DNA from: Flavihumibacter stibioxidans
Lineage (GTDB): Bacteria; Bacteroidota; Bacteroidia; Chitinophagales; Chitinophagaceae
Assembly (NCBI RefSeq): GCF_014332695.1
Contig: NZ_MBUA01000028.1
Location: 96,200 to 160,199, forward strand
DNA: 64,000 nucleotides
Direction of reading: 5' to 3'
The translations under genes and the position numbers were made by a program. The notes beneath the pieces were generated by a model. That model worked only from the letters and a program-made list of their open reading frames with translations, was not told the origin of the DNA and made no database searches. Below, piece after piece: positions 16,050-23,601 of the stretch. Position 1 is the first letter of the stretch. Each line of letters starts with the position of its first letter.

Positions 16050-16441
16050 TCACAGTAATTATGAAAAGAGATATTAACAACCGGCAAGACATTGAAATGC
16101 TGATCAACAGCTTTTATGAGGTGGTAAAGCAGGACCCGGTTATTGGGCATTTTTTTTCTGATGTGGTTAAGGTCAACTGGGAGAAGCACCTTCCTGTCAT
16201 GTATGATTTCTGGGAAAACATCCTGTTCTATTCAGGATCCTATACTGGAAACCCGATGGCGGTACACAAACATTTGCACAGCCTGCACCCACTGACCAAA
16301 GAAAATTTTGACCAATGGCTTCGCATCTTTAAATCTACTGCCCGCAATCTTTTCGAGGGAGATAATACCGAATTAATCATCCAGCGTGCACAATCCATTG
16401 CGATGGTAATGGAATTGAAAATAGTGAGGGGTGAGAGGTAA
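16046..16441 (+). CDS. Group III truncated hemoglobin
   Basis: 131 residues of a truncated globin. The sequence HFFSDVVKVNWEKHLPVM, FWENILFYSGSYTGNPM and HKHLHSLHPLTKENFDQW fit trHb group III (P), with the heme-ligating histidine likely in the HKHLHSL region. The start is the ATG at 16046 that overlaps the nosY stop; MKRDINN at 16061 is a possible alternative. Globins of this group bind O2 and NO, so being the last gene of a nos operon suggests NO detoxification or redox protection during denitrification. That role is inference from position. Confidence 0.85.
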   Translation: MITVIMKRDINNRQDIEMLINSFYEVVKQDPVIGHFFSDVVKVNWEKHLPVMYDFWENILFYSGSYTGNPMAVHKHLHSLHPLTKENFDQWLRIFKSTARNLFEGDNTELIIQRAQSIAMVMELKIVRGER

Positions 16442-16460
16442 TCAGCACCCCTTACGAATT

Positions 16461-17030
16461 TCACTTCTTCGCCGGTGGCAGCAACACTTCATCCACTACA
16501 TGTATCAAACCATTGCTTGCGGGTATTGATGCAAGTATTGAAGCTTTTCCGTTTACCATCACTTTACCATCCTTCACACTGATGGTGATATTGTCGCCAT
16601 TAGCCTGTCCAAGTACCTGGCCATCATTCATATAATCTGTTTTTATCACTCCGACATATACATGGTACTGTAAAATATTTTCAAGATCTGCCTTGTTTTC
16701 CGGTTTCAGCAGATTGTCCAGTGTGCCTGCCGGAAGCTTATCAAATCCTGCATTTACCGGAGCAAAAACCGTGAATGGGCCGGCATTTGAGAGCACATCA
16801 ACCAAACCGGCTGCCTGTACAGCTTTCACCAGCGTAGTGTGATCGGGACTTCCGATTGCCACTTTTACCACATCTTTTTGTGATTCATCGTCTTTCACTG
16901 AAGACTGTCCGCCCATTGGCTTGCTTGCCGCCGCTGCGGGCTCTGATGCGACCTGCTCAGTTGCATTATTGCATCCTGTTGTAATCAATGTAAAAAACAG
17001 GCCACAGAAGACCCATGATTTCCTTTTCAT
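16461..17030 (-). CDS. Fasciclin (FAS1) domain lipoprotein
   Basis: 189 residues: lipoprotein signal MKRKSWVFCGLFFTLITTGC (Cys20), a short linker, then one FAS1 domain with the family landmarks TVFAPVNAGFDKLP and LQYHVYVG. FAS1 proteins act in adhesion or as envelope lipoproteins. The start is ATG 17030; a TTG at 17036 is in frame. It is convergent with the globin gene, 19 bases apart. A TATGA-N6-TCATA dyad, also seen at the nos promoter, lies about 60 bases upstream, suggesting co-control with N2O respiration. Confidence 0.88.
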   Translation of the reverse strand: MKRKSWVFCGLFFTLITTGCNNATEQVASEPAAAASKPMGGQSSVKDDESQKDVVKVAIGSPDHTTLVKAVQAAGLVDVLSNAGPFTVFAPVNAGFDKLPAGTLDNLLKPENKADLENILQYHVYVGVIKTDYMNDGQVLGQANGDNITISVKDGKVMVNGKASILASIPASNGLIHVVDEVLLPPAKK

Positions 17031-17090
17031 AACCAATTTGTTTTAGGGTGTAAATAATATACTAAGCTATTACAGAACCCCTGTTCACAT

Positions 17091-17106
17091 TATGATTCAG
17101 GTCATA
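17091..17106. promoter_or_regulatory. Crp-type operator candidate TATGA-N6-TCATA near fasciclin gene
   Basis: TATGATTCAGGTCATA has the same half-sites and spacing as the dyad at the nos promoter (9655-9670). It lies 61 bases upstream of the fasciclin start and next to the terminator of the transposase-like gene. Confidence 0.45.
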
Positions 17107-17107
17107 C

Positions 17108-17137
17108 AAAAAAAAGCAGGTAGTAGACACTACCCGC
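17108..17137 (-). terminator. Rho-independent terminator of the transposase-like gene
   Basis: On the minus strand a 9-base stem (17129-17137 with 17116-17124, one G-U pair, 4-base loop AGAC complement) is followed by eight T. It lies 33 bases after the stop of the gene at 17171-17815. Confidence 0.8.
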
Positions 17138-17170
17138 ATTACACACATGAGAAATAAAGAAAGATTTCAT

Positions 17171-17815
17171 CTATTGCAATTCATGCAAGGGATGCCTACT
17201 AATGAGGTGAAGCAGTTTATCGTGCATATTTTCATTGCGGTTATTGTACCTGAACTCACACTCCTTGATATGCAGGTACAGTGTATTTTTATTGACACCG
17301 CGGAATTTCATCAATCGATTCCTCGTAAGCCCCCAGAAACCTGAGATATCATCACCATTGGTATTCGAATGGGGTCCTGCAGTCAACATATCACGTCTGT
17401 ATAAACGCCAGTTTGAAAAATCAGCTACCGCATGAATGGCAGTCATGGAACCGGAACTTTGGTCGATATGCTGCTTTTGCCAGCTGATCAGGTTTTCGCG
17501 CGACATATCCGTTAAACCGGTTGAATACACATATCCATTCATTCGGGTAAAACCAAAATAAGATGTCTTGGGCAAACCATCCGGTGACCCGCTGAGGGAA
17601 AGATGGTTCTCAGGAAGATGATGCCGGGGAAATTCCTGGTCACAAAAATGTGCCAGTCGGGTCCGGATCATTTTAAGATACGCATTGATGGTAACCCGGC
17701 TCACACCAGTTACTCCTGCGATTTGGGTGGCTGTGAGATCTTCACAGAACAGGTGCAAAATTTCCCTGCACTTGCGTTCAGAAAGGTGTGCACCTTTCAT
17801 CATTCTATTTTTCAT
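17171..17815 (-). CDS. Degenerate IS1595/ISXO2-like transposase-related protein
   Basis: 214 residues. An N-terminal HTH (LTATQIAGVTGVSRVTINAYL) is followed by a region like the ISXO2 DDE domain: TSYFGF, then GDDISGFWGLTRNRLMKFRGV and CEFRYNN. In active enzymes the first motif contains an Asp (xDESYFG) and the last a Glu (IEGFW); here they read PKTSYFG and ISGFW, so the catalytic Asp and Glu seem lost. I see no terminal inverted repeats or target duplication. The frame is intact, has its own terminator and normal codon use, so it may be domesticated rather than debris. Start ATG 17815. Confidence 0.6.
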   Translation of the reverse strand: MKNRMMKGAHLSERKCREILHLFCEDLTATQIAGVTGVSRVTINAYLKMIRTRLAHFCDQEFPRHHLPENHLSLSGSPDGLPKTSYFGFTRMNGYVYSTGLTDMSRENLISWQKQHIDQSSGSMTAIHAVADFSNWRLYRRDMLTAGPHSNTNGDDISGFWGLTRNRLMKFRGVNKNTLYLHIKECEFRYNNRNENMHDKLLHLISRHPLHELQ

Positions 17816-17986
17816 CAAGATAGGTTTGGTTCAAACTATTTATACGAAATAATTCGGAGATAAATATCCAAACTTATCTGCGGAGCAAAAACATAAATCT
17901 ACACCAGTGGGAAAATGAAAGGATGAATTGAGCCTACAAGATGAAGGGCAGGTAAGCCGGATGGCAGTGTGTAGCAGCAGGAACTA

Positions 17987-20053
17987 TCAGGCAGACAACA
18001 ATTGTTGCAGGCAATGTTTGACTTTTTCAGCATTGGGAAGCATGGCTGATTCGAGGTACATATTCATGGGAACTGCAGGAAGGTTGAGTGCGCCCATTAC
18101 TTCAACAGGTGCATCGAGCCACCTGAAACAATGTTTTGAAATCCGTCCTGCAAGCGCTTCTGCAAAGGAATTGTTCTGCTGTTCTTCGGTCAGTACAAGA
18201 CACTTCCCATGCCGTTTGACCGATTCATATACGAGTGCTTCATCGAGTGGATAAAGCGTGCGAAGGTCAATCACTTCCACCTGCCCCGGCAATGCGGCCG
18301 CTGCTGCTTTTGCCCAGTAAACACCCATACCATAGGTGATCACACAACAACTGTCACCTTCTTCCACCCTAAGCGCAAATGCAGGTAGTACAACAGCAGC
18401 CTTACCCAGGGGCAGAATATAATCCGATGAAGGTTCTGCAGTCCGGGCAGATTCCGTTCCCGGCACCTTGCTCCAATACAAGCCTTTATGTTCCAGCATC
18501 ACCACAGGATTGGGATCCAGGAATGCAGCTTTCATCAAGCCCTTCATATCTGCAGCATTGGATGGATACACTACTTTAATCCCCTTTATGGATAACAGTG
18601 TTGACTCAATACTGCCGCTGTGGTAAGGACCGCCGCCGCCATAAGCGCCGACAGGCACCCTGATCAAAGTTTGTACAGGAAAACGTCCGCAACTCAGGTA
18701 GCAGGATTTTGAAATCTCTGTCACGAGTTGATTCAATGCCGGATAGATATAATCTGCAAATTGCACTTCCACAATAGGCTTTAACCCTACCGCACTCATC
18801 CCTACTGTAGATCCGATAATATATGCTTCCTGGATGGCAGTATTGAACACCCGGTGATCGCCGAATTTTTCAGCCAGCGTGGCGGCTTCGCGGAAAACAC
18901 CACCCAGTCGCCGGCCAACATCCTGACCATAGAGCACTGCCTCCGGAAATTGTTCCATGATCTCTTTTATTGCATAAAGGGCAGCATCCACCATCATTAT
19001 CTTTTCCCGGCCAACCGGCTCTCTGAGTCCCTGTTCAAACAATACGGGAGTGGGAACAAACACATGATCACCTACAGTAGCCGGATCAGGTTCAGCAGCG
19101 CTCACCGCTTCCTGGAAAGCAGTGTCAACCTCAGCCCTGGCCCTTTTCTCCATTTCAACCAGGCTGGTTTCAGTAATACCGGTTTCTAACAGGCGCGACC
19201 GCAGTAATGGCCTGGGATCCCTGGCGGCATGTAAAGCCAGGTCTTCCTCAGTCCGGTAGAACTCCTTCCTTACACCACTTGTATGATGCCCCAGCAAAGG
19301 CAGGGATGCCTGCACCAGGAATGGTCTTCTCTCCTTTCTTATTACCTGAAGTATTTCGCCCAGGCTGCGGTAAGATTCTTCAAAATCGCTTCCATTGATC
19401 CTTAAACGCCCCATACCGGGAAAGCCGCCTGCATATTCGTAGGCGTCCATCGCCCTCGCTTCTTCCGCCGACACACTGATACCCCAGCGATTATCCTGCA
19501 CCAGGTAAAGGATGGGCAGCTGTTTCAGCACAGCAAACTGGAATGCCTCGCTCACCTCTCCTTCCGTTACACTGGCATCTCCAAGCGAACAAACCACCAC
19601 CGGTAATTCTCCTTCGGCTGTGCATGTCAGTTTGGACGGCTGGTGTGCTTCCAGGAATTTCACTCCCTGCGCAATACCCGTTGTGGGAATTACCTGCATT
19701 CCGGTAGCACTGCTCTGGTGTATGATGGTGGGTTTGTCTTCGCCCCTGTAATTGGGATGGGAATAATATTCGCGCCCACCTGTAAACGGGTCTTCTGCCT
19801 TGGCAAGTAATTGAAGCATCAGTTCAAGCGGGGAAAACCCCAAACCCAGCAAAAGGCTCTCATCGCGGTAATAAGGACTTACATAATCTGCGGGGCTAAG
19901 CTGATAGGCCAGTGCCAGTTGAACGGCTTCATGGCCACGGGAGGTGGAATGGACATATTTACATACAGAACGATGTTGTTCATATGTATCGGCCATATAC
20001 TGAACCTGGCACATGTGGCCATAGGCCCTTAATAGTATGTCTTTTCCAATCAT
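17987..20053 (-). CDS. Fused E1 alpha-beta subunit of a 2-oxoacid dehydrogenase complex
   Basis: 688 residues with the E1 alpha and E1 beta chains in one polypeptide. The thiamine diphosphate motif GDASVTEGEVSEAFQF...N is in the first half; the second half (from about residue 340, MMVDAALYAIKEIMEQFPE, then YGQDVGRRLGGVF) matches transketolase-type beta chains with VGAYGGGGPYHS. It decarboxylates a 2-oxoacid, most likely branched-chain or pyruvate, and passes the acyl group to E2. E2 and E3 are not nearby. Start ATG 20053; upstream codons are unlikely. An exact -7 box lies 18 bases upstream. Confidence 0.9.
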   Translation of the reverse strand: MIGKDILLRAYGHMCQVQYMADTYEQHRSVCKYVHSTSRGHEAVQLALAYQLSPADYVSPYYRDESLLLGLGFSPLELMLQLLAKAEDPFTGGREYYSHPNYRGEDKPTIIHQSSATGMQVIPTTGIAQGVKFLEAHQPSKLTCTAEGELPVVVCSLGDASVTEGEVSEAFQFAVLKQLPILYLVQDNRWGISVSAEEARAMDAYEYAGGFPGMGRLRINGSDFEESYRSLGEILQVIRKERRPFLVQASLPLLGHHTSGVRKEFYRTEEDLALHAARDPRPLLRSRLLETGITETSLVEMEKRARAEVDTAFQEAVSAAEPDPATVGDHVFVPTPVLFEQGLREPVGREKIMMVDAALYAIKEIMEQFPEAVLYGQDVGRRLGGVFREAATLAEKFGDHRVFNTAIQEAYIIGSTVGMSAVGLKPIVEVQFADYIYPALNQLVTEISKSCYLSCGRFPVQTLIRVPVGAYGGGGPYHSGSIESTLLSIKGIKVVYPSNAADMKGLMKAAFLDPNPVVMLEHKGLYWSKVPGTESARTAEPSSDYILPLGKAAVVLPAFALRVEEGDSCCVITYGMGVYWAKAAAAALPGQVEVIDLRTLYPLDEALVYESVKRHGKCLVLTEEQQNNSFAEALAGRISKHCFRWLDAPVEVMGALNLPAVPMNMYLESAMLPNAEKVKHCLQQLLSA

Positions 20054-20071
20054 AACAAGTGCAATCGGCCA

Positions 20072-20079
20072 CAAATATA
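20072..20079 (-). promoter_or_regulatory. -7 box TATATTTG for the fused E1 gene
   Basis: An exact TAnnTTTG on the minus strand, 18 bases before the ATG at 20053, in the 57-base gap after the FAH-family gene. It suggests E1 has its own promoter. Confidence 0.45.
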
Positions 20080-20110
20080 AACGAACACTTGTTAGCTGGC
20101 GATCGCGGAA

Positions 20111-20722
20111 TTATTTTATTTCAACACTGAACATTTGCTTGTCTTCCAGGTAGCCCTCGAGTTCATCGCCCACCACGCACTCGCCCACACCTGCGGGGGT
20201 TCCTGTAAAGATGAGGTCGCCAATATTAACGGAGAAATAGTTGGAAATATGCGCAACAATCTTGTCAAATGAAAATATCATCAGGTTTGAGTTGCCCTGC
20301 TGCACCACTTCTTTATTCTTGAGCAAGCTGAAGTTGATGTCTTTCTTGTTTTTGATCTCGTCCAGGTTAACCCATTTACCTATTACAGCAGAGTTATCCC
20401 AGGCCTTGGCCTTTTCCCATGGAAGGCCTTTTTCCTTTAATTCGGATTGTATGTCGCGGGCAGTAAAATCAATTCCCACGGTTACTGCATCATAATATTT
20501 GCTGGCAAACCTGTCCTGGATGTATTTACCGTTCTTGCTAATGCGAAGAACCAGCTCGCATTCATAATGTAGTTCATTGGTGAATTCCGGATAATAAAAA
20601 GGGGTATGGGCCTGAAGCAATGCGCTTTTGGGCTTCATAAAAATAACGGGTTCATCCGGCACTTCATTTCCAAGTTCTTTGGCATGCGCCACATAGTTAC
20701 GGCCTATGCAGAATATTTTCAT
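20111..20722 (-). CDS. Fumarylacetoacetate hydrolase-family protein
   Basis: 203 residues from ATG 20722 (MKIFCIGRNY); a GTG at 20728 is also in frame. Family motifs visible: IGRNYVAHAKELGN, EPVIFMKPKSAL, the metal ligands in HYECELVLRI (ExE type), VGIDFTARDIQ and GDLIFTGTPAGVG. Members hydrolyse C-C bonds of acylpyruvates or decarboxylate oxaloacetate; the exact substrate is unknown. The 133 bases between it and pth hold two hairpin-forming dyads (CTGGTATT at 20780 with AATACCAG at 20815, and TGGTTA/TAACCA at 20823-20841). Confidence 0.9.
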   Translation of the reverse strand: MKIFCIGRNYVAHAKELGNEVPDEPVIFMKPKSALLQAHTPFYYPEFTNELHYECELVLRISKNGKYIQDRFASKYYDAVTVGIDFTARDIQSELKEKGLPWEKAKAWDNSAVIGKWVNLDEIKNKKDINFSLLKNKEVVQQGNSNLMIFSFDKIVAHISNYFSVNIGDLIFTGTPAGVGECVVGDELEGYLEDKQMFSVEIK

Positions 20723-20855
20723 ATTCACTACGGGTTTAATGATTCAAAAATCACTGATCTTGAATGGATCCGTGGGATCCTGGTATTACATAGGGGTATC
20801 GAATCGGGTGGTAAAATACCAGTGGTTAGCGAAAATAACCATACTTATGCAATAA

Positions 20856-21434
20856 TCATAACTTGTAGACCACATTGTTATAATGATTCATGGCAGAAGC
20901 CAGGCCGGCCAGGACAAAATGTTCGATTATTTCCACCGATTTGGTCACTTTCTGAAGCACGAGCGGCCACTCATCGTCTTTCCATTTGCCAAGGACAAAA
21001 TCGGCCTGTCTGCCCCGGGGATAATTGCTGCCTATGCCAAAGCGAAGTTTGGGGTATTCGGTTGTCCCCAACAGTTCCTGGATGCTCCTGAGCCCGTTAT
21101 GACCTCCATCACTGCCCCCTCCCCTGATCCTGAGTCTTTCGAGCGGTAATGCCAGGTCATCCACCAGTACCAGGATATTCTCCACCGGAATCTGCTCCTT
21201 ATCACGCCAATATTTAACCGCTTTCCCACTCAGATTCATATATGTGGTTGGTTTGATAACTACCAGCGTCCTGCCTTTTACCTTTATTTCTGCAACGTCG
21301 GCAAGCCGGTCTGACCTGAACTGGCCATTAAGCTTTTTCACCAGTGCGTCGGCGATATCAAACCCGATATTATGACGGGTCTGATCATATTCAGCACCAA
21401 TATTGCCCAGACCGACGATGAGGTATTTGCTCAT
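20856..21434 (-). CDS. pth: Peptidyl-tRNA hydrolase
   Basis: 192 residues; cleaves peptidyl-tRNA released from stalled ribosomes. Landmarks: YLIVGLGNIGAEYDQTRHNIGF with the catalytic His in RHNIG, KPTTYMNLSGKAV, LVDDLALPL and GGSDGGHNGLRSI. Start ATG 21434. It follows rplY in the same direction, the common pairing of L25 and Pth, but separated here by 182 bases holding a hairpin and an octamer array. Confidence 0.97.
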   Translation of the reverse strand: MSKYLIVGLGNIGAEYDQTRHNIGFDIADALVKKLNGQFRSDRLADVAEIKVKGRTLVVIKPTTYMNLSGKAVKYWRDKEQIPVENILVLVDDLALPLERLRIRGGGSDGGHNGLRSIQELLGTTEYPKLRFGIGSNYPRGRQADFVLGKWKDDEWPLVLQKVTKSVEIIEHFVLAGLASAMNHYNNVVYKL

Positions 21435-21506
21435 GGAGTTAAAAGGTTAGAACGGAAAATTTTGAAGTGGGTAATAAAGGGGCGAAAAGCAGGCAGTTTA
21501 AATGGG

Positions 21507-21551
21507 AAAAGGTCAACAAGTGAAAGTTTCCTATTCACCTCTTGACCTTTT
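21507..21551 (-). terminator. Long imperfect hairpin between rplY and pth
   Basis: 18-base arms (21507-21524 and 21534-21551) with two mismatches and a 9-base loop. On the minus strand the right arm ends in CTTTT, giving a terminator-like shape after rplY. The arm carries TTCACC and TTGACC words related to the neighbouring repeat array. Confidence 0.45.
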
Positions 21552-21556
21552 CACGT

Positions 21557-21612
21557 ATTCACTCATTCACTCATTCACTCATTCACTCATTCACTCATTC
21601 ACTCATTCACTC
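21557..21612 (+). repeat. (ATTCACTC) x7 perfect tandem octamer array
   Basis: Seven identical 8-base units, 56 bases, ending four bases short of the rplY stop codon (21617-21619 on the minus strand). In the rplY-pth transcript it reads as GAGTGAAT repeats. There are no spacers, so it is not a CRISPR array. Confidence 0.97.
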
Positions 21613-21616
21613 TCTA

Positions 21617-22201
21617 TTACTTCTTGCCCTTTTCAGCAGCAGCTTCTTCCTGCTTCAGCTGACGGGTCATGACGATAGAAGCGATGGGAATACGGGGGGA
21701 AATCAGGATTTCCATGTTCTCCGCTTTCACGTCTTCCACACGTATGTTCTGGTTCAGCTCCAGGTTGGTGATATCAAGTTCGATGCTCTCCTTCAGGTAC
21801 TTGGGAAGGGTTTTCACTTTCAGTGCCTTGATCTTGGTAACCAGTTTACCACCGGCTTTCACACCGGCAGGAGCTCCGGTCAGGTGCAGTGGCAGGGAAG
21901 CGATGACTTTCTTGTCTTCCACCAGTTCCTGCAGGTCAACGTGCGTCAGGGCGTCGGTGATCTTGTCAAACTGCATGTCTTTCAGGATACACCTGTAAGT
22001 TTTCCCGTCAATTTTTACTTCAGCAAGGAGAAATTCAGCGGTGTATACCAGCGACTTAAAAGCCTTGGCAGGCGCTACGAAATTAATTTCCTGCGCACCT
22101 CCGTAAATTACACCTGGCACTTTCTCCTCAGAGCGAAGTTGGCGGGTGGCTTTTTTCCCGGTTTCGGTCCTGAGTTGTCCTTCGATTGTAATTGTTTTCA
22201 T
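21617..22201 (-). CDS. rplY: 50S ribosomal protein L25 (general stress protein Ctc type)
   Basis: 194 residues: an N-terminal 5S rRNA-binding L25 domain (MKTITIEGQLRTETGKKATR, VPGVIYGG) plus the C-terminal TL5/Ctc domain. The tail is charged and Ala/Glu/Lys rich, ending EEAAAEKGKK. It lies between prs and pth, all on the minus strand, the usual prs-rplY-pth arrangement. Confidence 0.96.
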   Translation of the reverse strand: MKTITIEGQLRTETGKKATRQLRSEEKVPGVIYGGAQEINFVAPAKAFKSLVYTAEFLLAEVKIDGKTYRCILKDMQFDKITDALTHVDLQELVEDKKVIASLPLHLTGAPAGVKAGGKLVTKIKALKVKTLPKYLKESIELDITNLELNQNIRVEDVKAENMEILISPRIPIASIVMTRQLKQEEAAAEKGKK

Positions 22202-22225
22202 TGTTGTTATATTTAAAAAAACTTA

Positions 22226-22243
22226 ATTCACCCTTCACCGTTT
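22226..22243 (+). repeat. Short degenerate TTCACC repeat at the prs stop codon
   Basis: ATTCACCCTTCACCGTTT holds two related units and contains the prs stop (TGA at 22230-22228 on the minus strand). Its right end matches that of the array at 62276-62308 (TTCACCGTTT). It encodes the last residues of Prs, NGEG. Confidence 0.55.
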
Positions 22244-23196
22244 CCCATCCCCTCCTGCTCCTTTCTCTGCGAATGAATGAAAAGACTTGTAATACTCCTC
22301 TGTTCAAACGCATTCCTTAATGCTACTGCAAAAAGACTCGCTACAGATAATACTTTGATCTTTTCAATATTCTGTTTCAGCGGGATGGTGTCACAAACCA
22401 CCAACTCTTCCAGCACACTGTTCCCAATGTTTTCATATGCTTTACCACTCAGAACCGGGTGTGTACACATGGCCCTTACTGTGGTGGCGCCCTTTTCTTT
22501 CAATAACCCGGCACTTTTTGCGAGGGTTCCCCCGGTATCGCAGATGTCATCAATCAGGATCACATTTCTGTCGGTCACATCTCCAATCACCACCATGCTC
22601 GCTATTTCGTTGGCCCTTTTCCTGTGCTTGTCACAGATCACCATTTCAGCGTTGAAATAACTGGCAATTTCCCTGATCCTGTTGGCACTTCCTACGTCGG
22701 GGGCCGCAAAGGTAAGGTTTTCAAGCTTTAATTGCTCGATATATGGAATAAAAATTACAGAACTGTCGAGATGGTCCACCGGGATATCGAAATACCCCTG
22801 GATCTGCGGGGCATGCAGGTCCATGGTGATCACCCTGTCTGCCCCGGCAGCAGTTAACATGTTGGCTATCAACTTACTGCCAATTGCAACTCTAGGTTTA
22901 TCCTTACGATCCTGACGTGCATAACCATAATAGGGAATCACTGCAATCACCTTGTAGGCCGAAGCTCTTCGGGCGGCATCGATCATCAGCAGCAGTTCCA
23001 TCAGGTTATCGGAGGGAGCAAAGGTACTCTGCACCAGGAAAACGACATCCCCCCTGATACTTTCCTGGTATACCGTTTGAATTTCTCCGTCACTGAACTT
23101 CTGGATATTAATCCTGCCTAATGGTATGCCGTAGCTGTTGGCGATTTTCTCTGCCAGGTACTGTGATCCCGTACCGGAGAAGATTTTTGCAGTCAT
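22228..23196 (-). CDS. prs: Ribose-phosphate pyrophosphokinase
   Basis: 322 residues; makes PRPP from ribose 5-phosphate and ATP for nucleotide, His and Trp synthesis. Landmarks: FSGTGSQYLAEKIA, FSDGEIQTVYQESIRGDVVF, RQDRKDKPR, the divalent-metal site TMDLHAPQIQGYFDIPVDHL and the PRPP loop VILIDDICDTGGTL. Start ATG 23196, where homology begins. The C-terminus carries about a dozen extra polar residues (SQRKEQEGMGNGEG) beyond the usual end, and the last of these come from a repeat element. Confidence 0.97.
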   Translation of the reverse strand: MTAKIFSGTGSQYLAEKIANSYGIPLGRINIQKFSDGEIQTVYQESIRGDVVFLVQSTFAPSDNLMELLLMIDAARRASAYKVIAVIPYYGYARQDRKDKPRVAIGSKLIANMLTAAGADRVITMDLHAPQIQGYFDIPVDHLDSSVIFIPYIEQLKLENLTFAAPDVGSANRIREIASYFNAEMVICDKHRKRANEIASMVVIGDVTDRNVILIDDICDTGGTLAKSAGLLKEKGATTVRAMCTHPVLSGKAYENIGNSVLEELVVCDTIPLKQNIEKIKVLSVASLFAVALRNAFEQRSITSLFIHSQRKEQEGMGNGEG

Positions 23197-23256
23197 AGAC
23201 GAATAATTGGTGCGGCGAAGATAAAGATTGACGGAAAAAGAAAATGATACCAATGC

Positions 23257-23286
23257 AAAAAGGTTGCGCGTTTGGCACAACCTTTT
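23257..23286 (-). terminator. Terminator after the 67-aa membrane protein gene
   Basis: AAAAGGTTG and CAACCTTTT pair across an 11-base loop; on the minus strand the stem ends in a run of five T. It lies 20 bases after the stop at 23306 and before prs. Confidence 0.5.
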
Positions 23287-23305
23287 GGATTTTTATGGAT
23301 TTTCT

Positions 23306-23509
23306 TTATCGCGACGCTACCAGTTGCTGCGCATTGCTGCCAGCCTGTAACGGCTTAACTGTAGTGGTTTGAGCGGTTTTCCGGCCGCTTACTGCTTTAA
23401 AAATAGCAGAGCAGATAAAAATGGAAAAAAACAACGCTACAACATAAATTCCCACGCAAAAGAGCATGGACTGGAATCCTCCCAGGATGGTGAATGTACG
23501 GGTGTTCAT
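23306..23509 (-). CDS. Small single-TM membrane protein of unknown function
   Basis: 67 residues with one strong membrane helix (about residues 14-38, MLFCVGIYVVALFFSIFICS) and a polar C-terminal tail. I do not recognise the family. It is bounded downstream by a terminator-like hairpin and upstream by the divergent radC gene, so it seems to be a separate unit rather than a fragment. ATG at 23509. Confidence 0.6.
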   Translation of the reverse strand: MNTRTFTILGGFQSMLFCVGIYVVALFFSIFICSAIFKAVSGRKTAQTTTVKPLQAGSNAQQLVASR

Positions 23510-23601
23510 AGATACTGGTTTTAGTTTTTCGAAAAGGATATCATTGGATAAAGGGTTAAAACCCTCTTTTATGAGATAAAATTATTAATTAATCTTATTT
23601 C

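Noticed and set aside
16427-16452. Terminator between the globin and fasciclin genes
   Set aside because: AGGGGTG/CACCCCT form only a 7-base stem with a 12-base loop and no T run; too weak to list.
17171-17815. Active insertion sequence
   Set aside because: The catalytic residues appear lost and no terminal inverted repeats or target duplications are visible in the flanks.
21557-21612. CRISPR array
   Set aside because: Units are 8 bases and contiguous with no spacers; no cas genes in the window.
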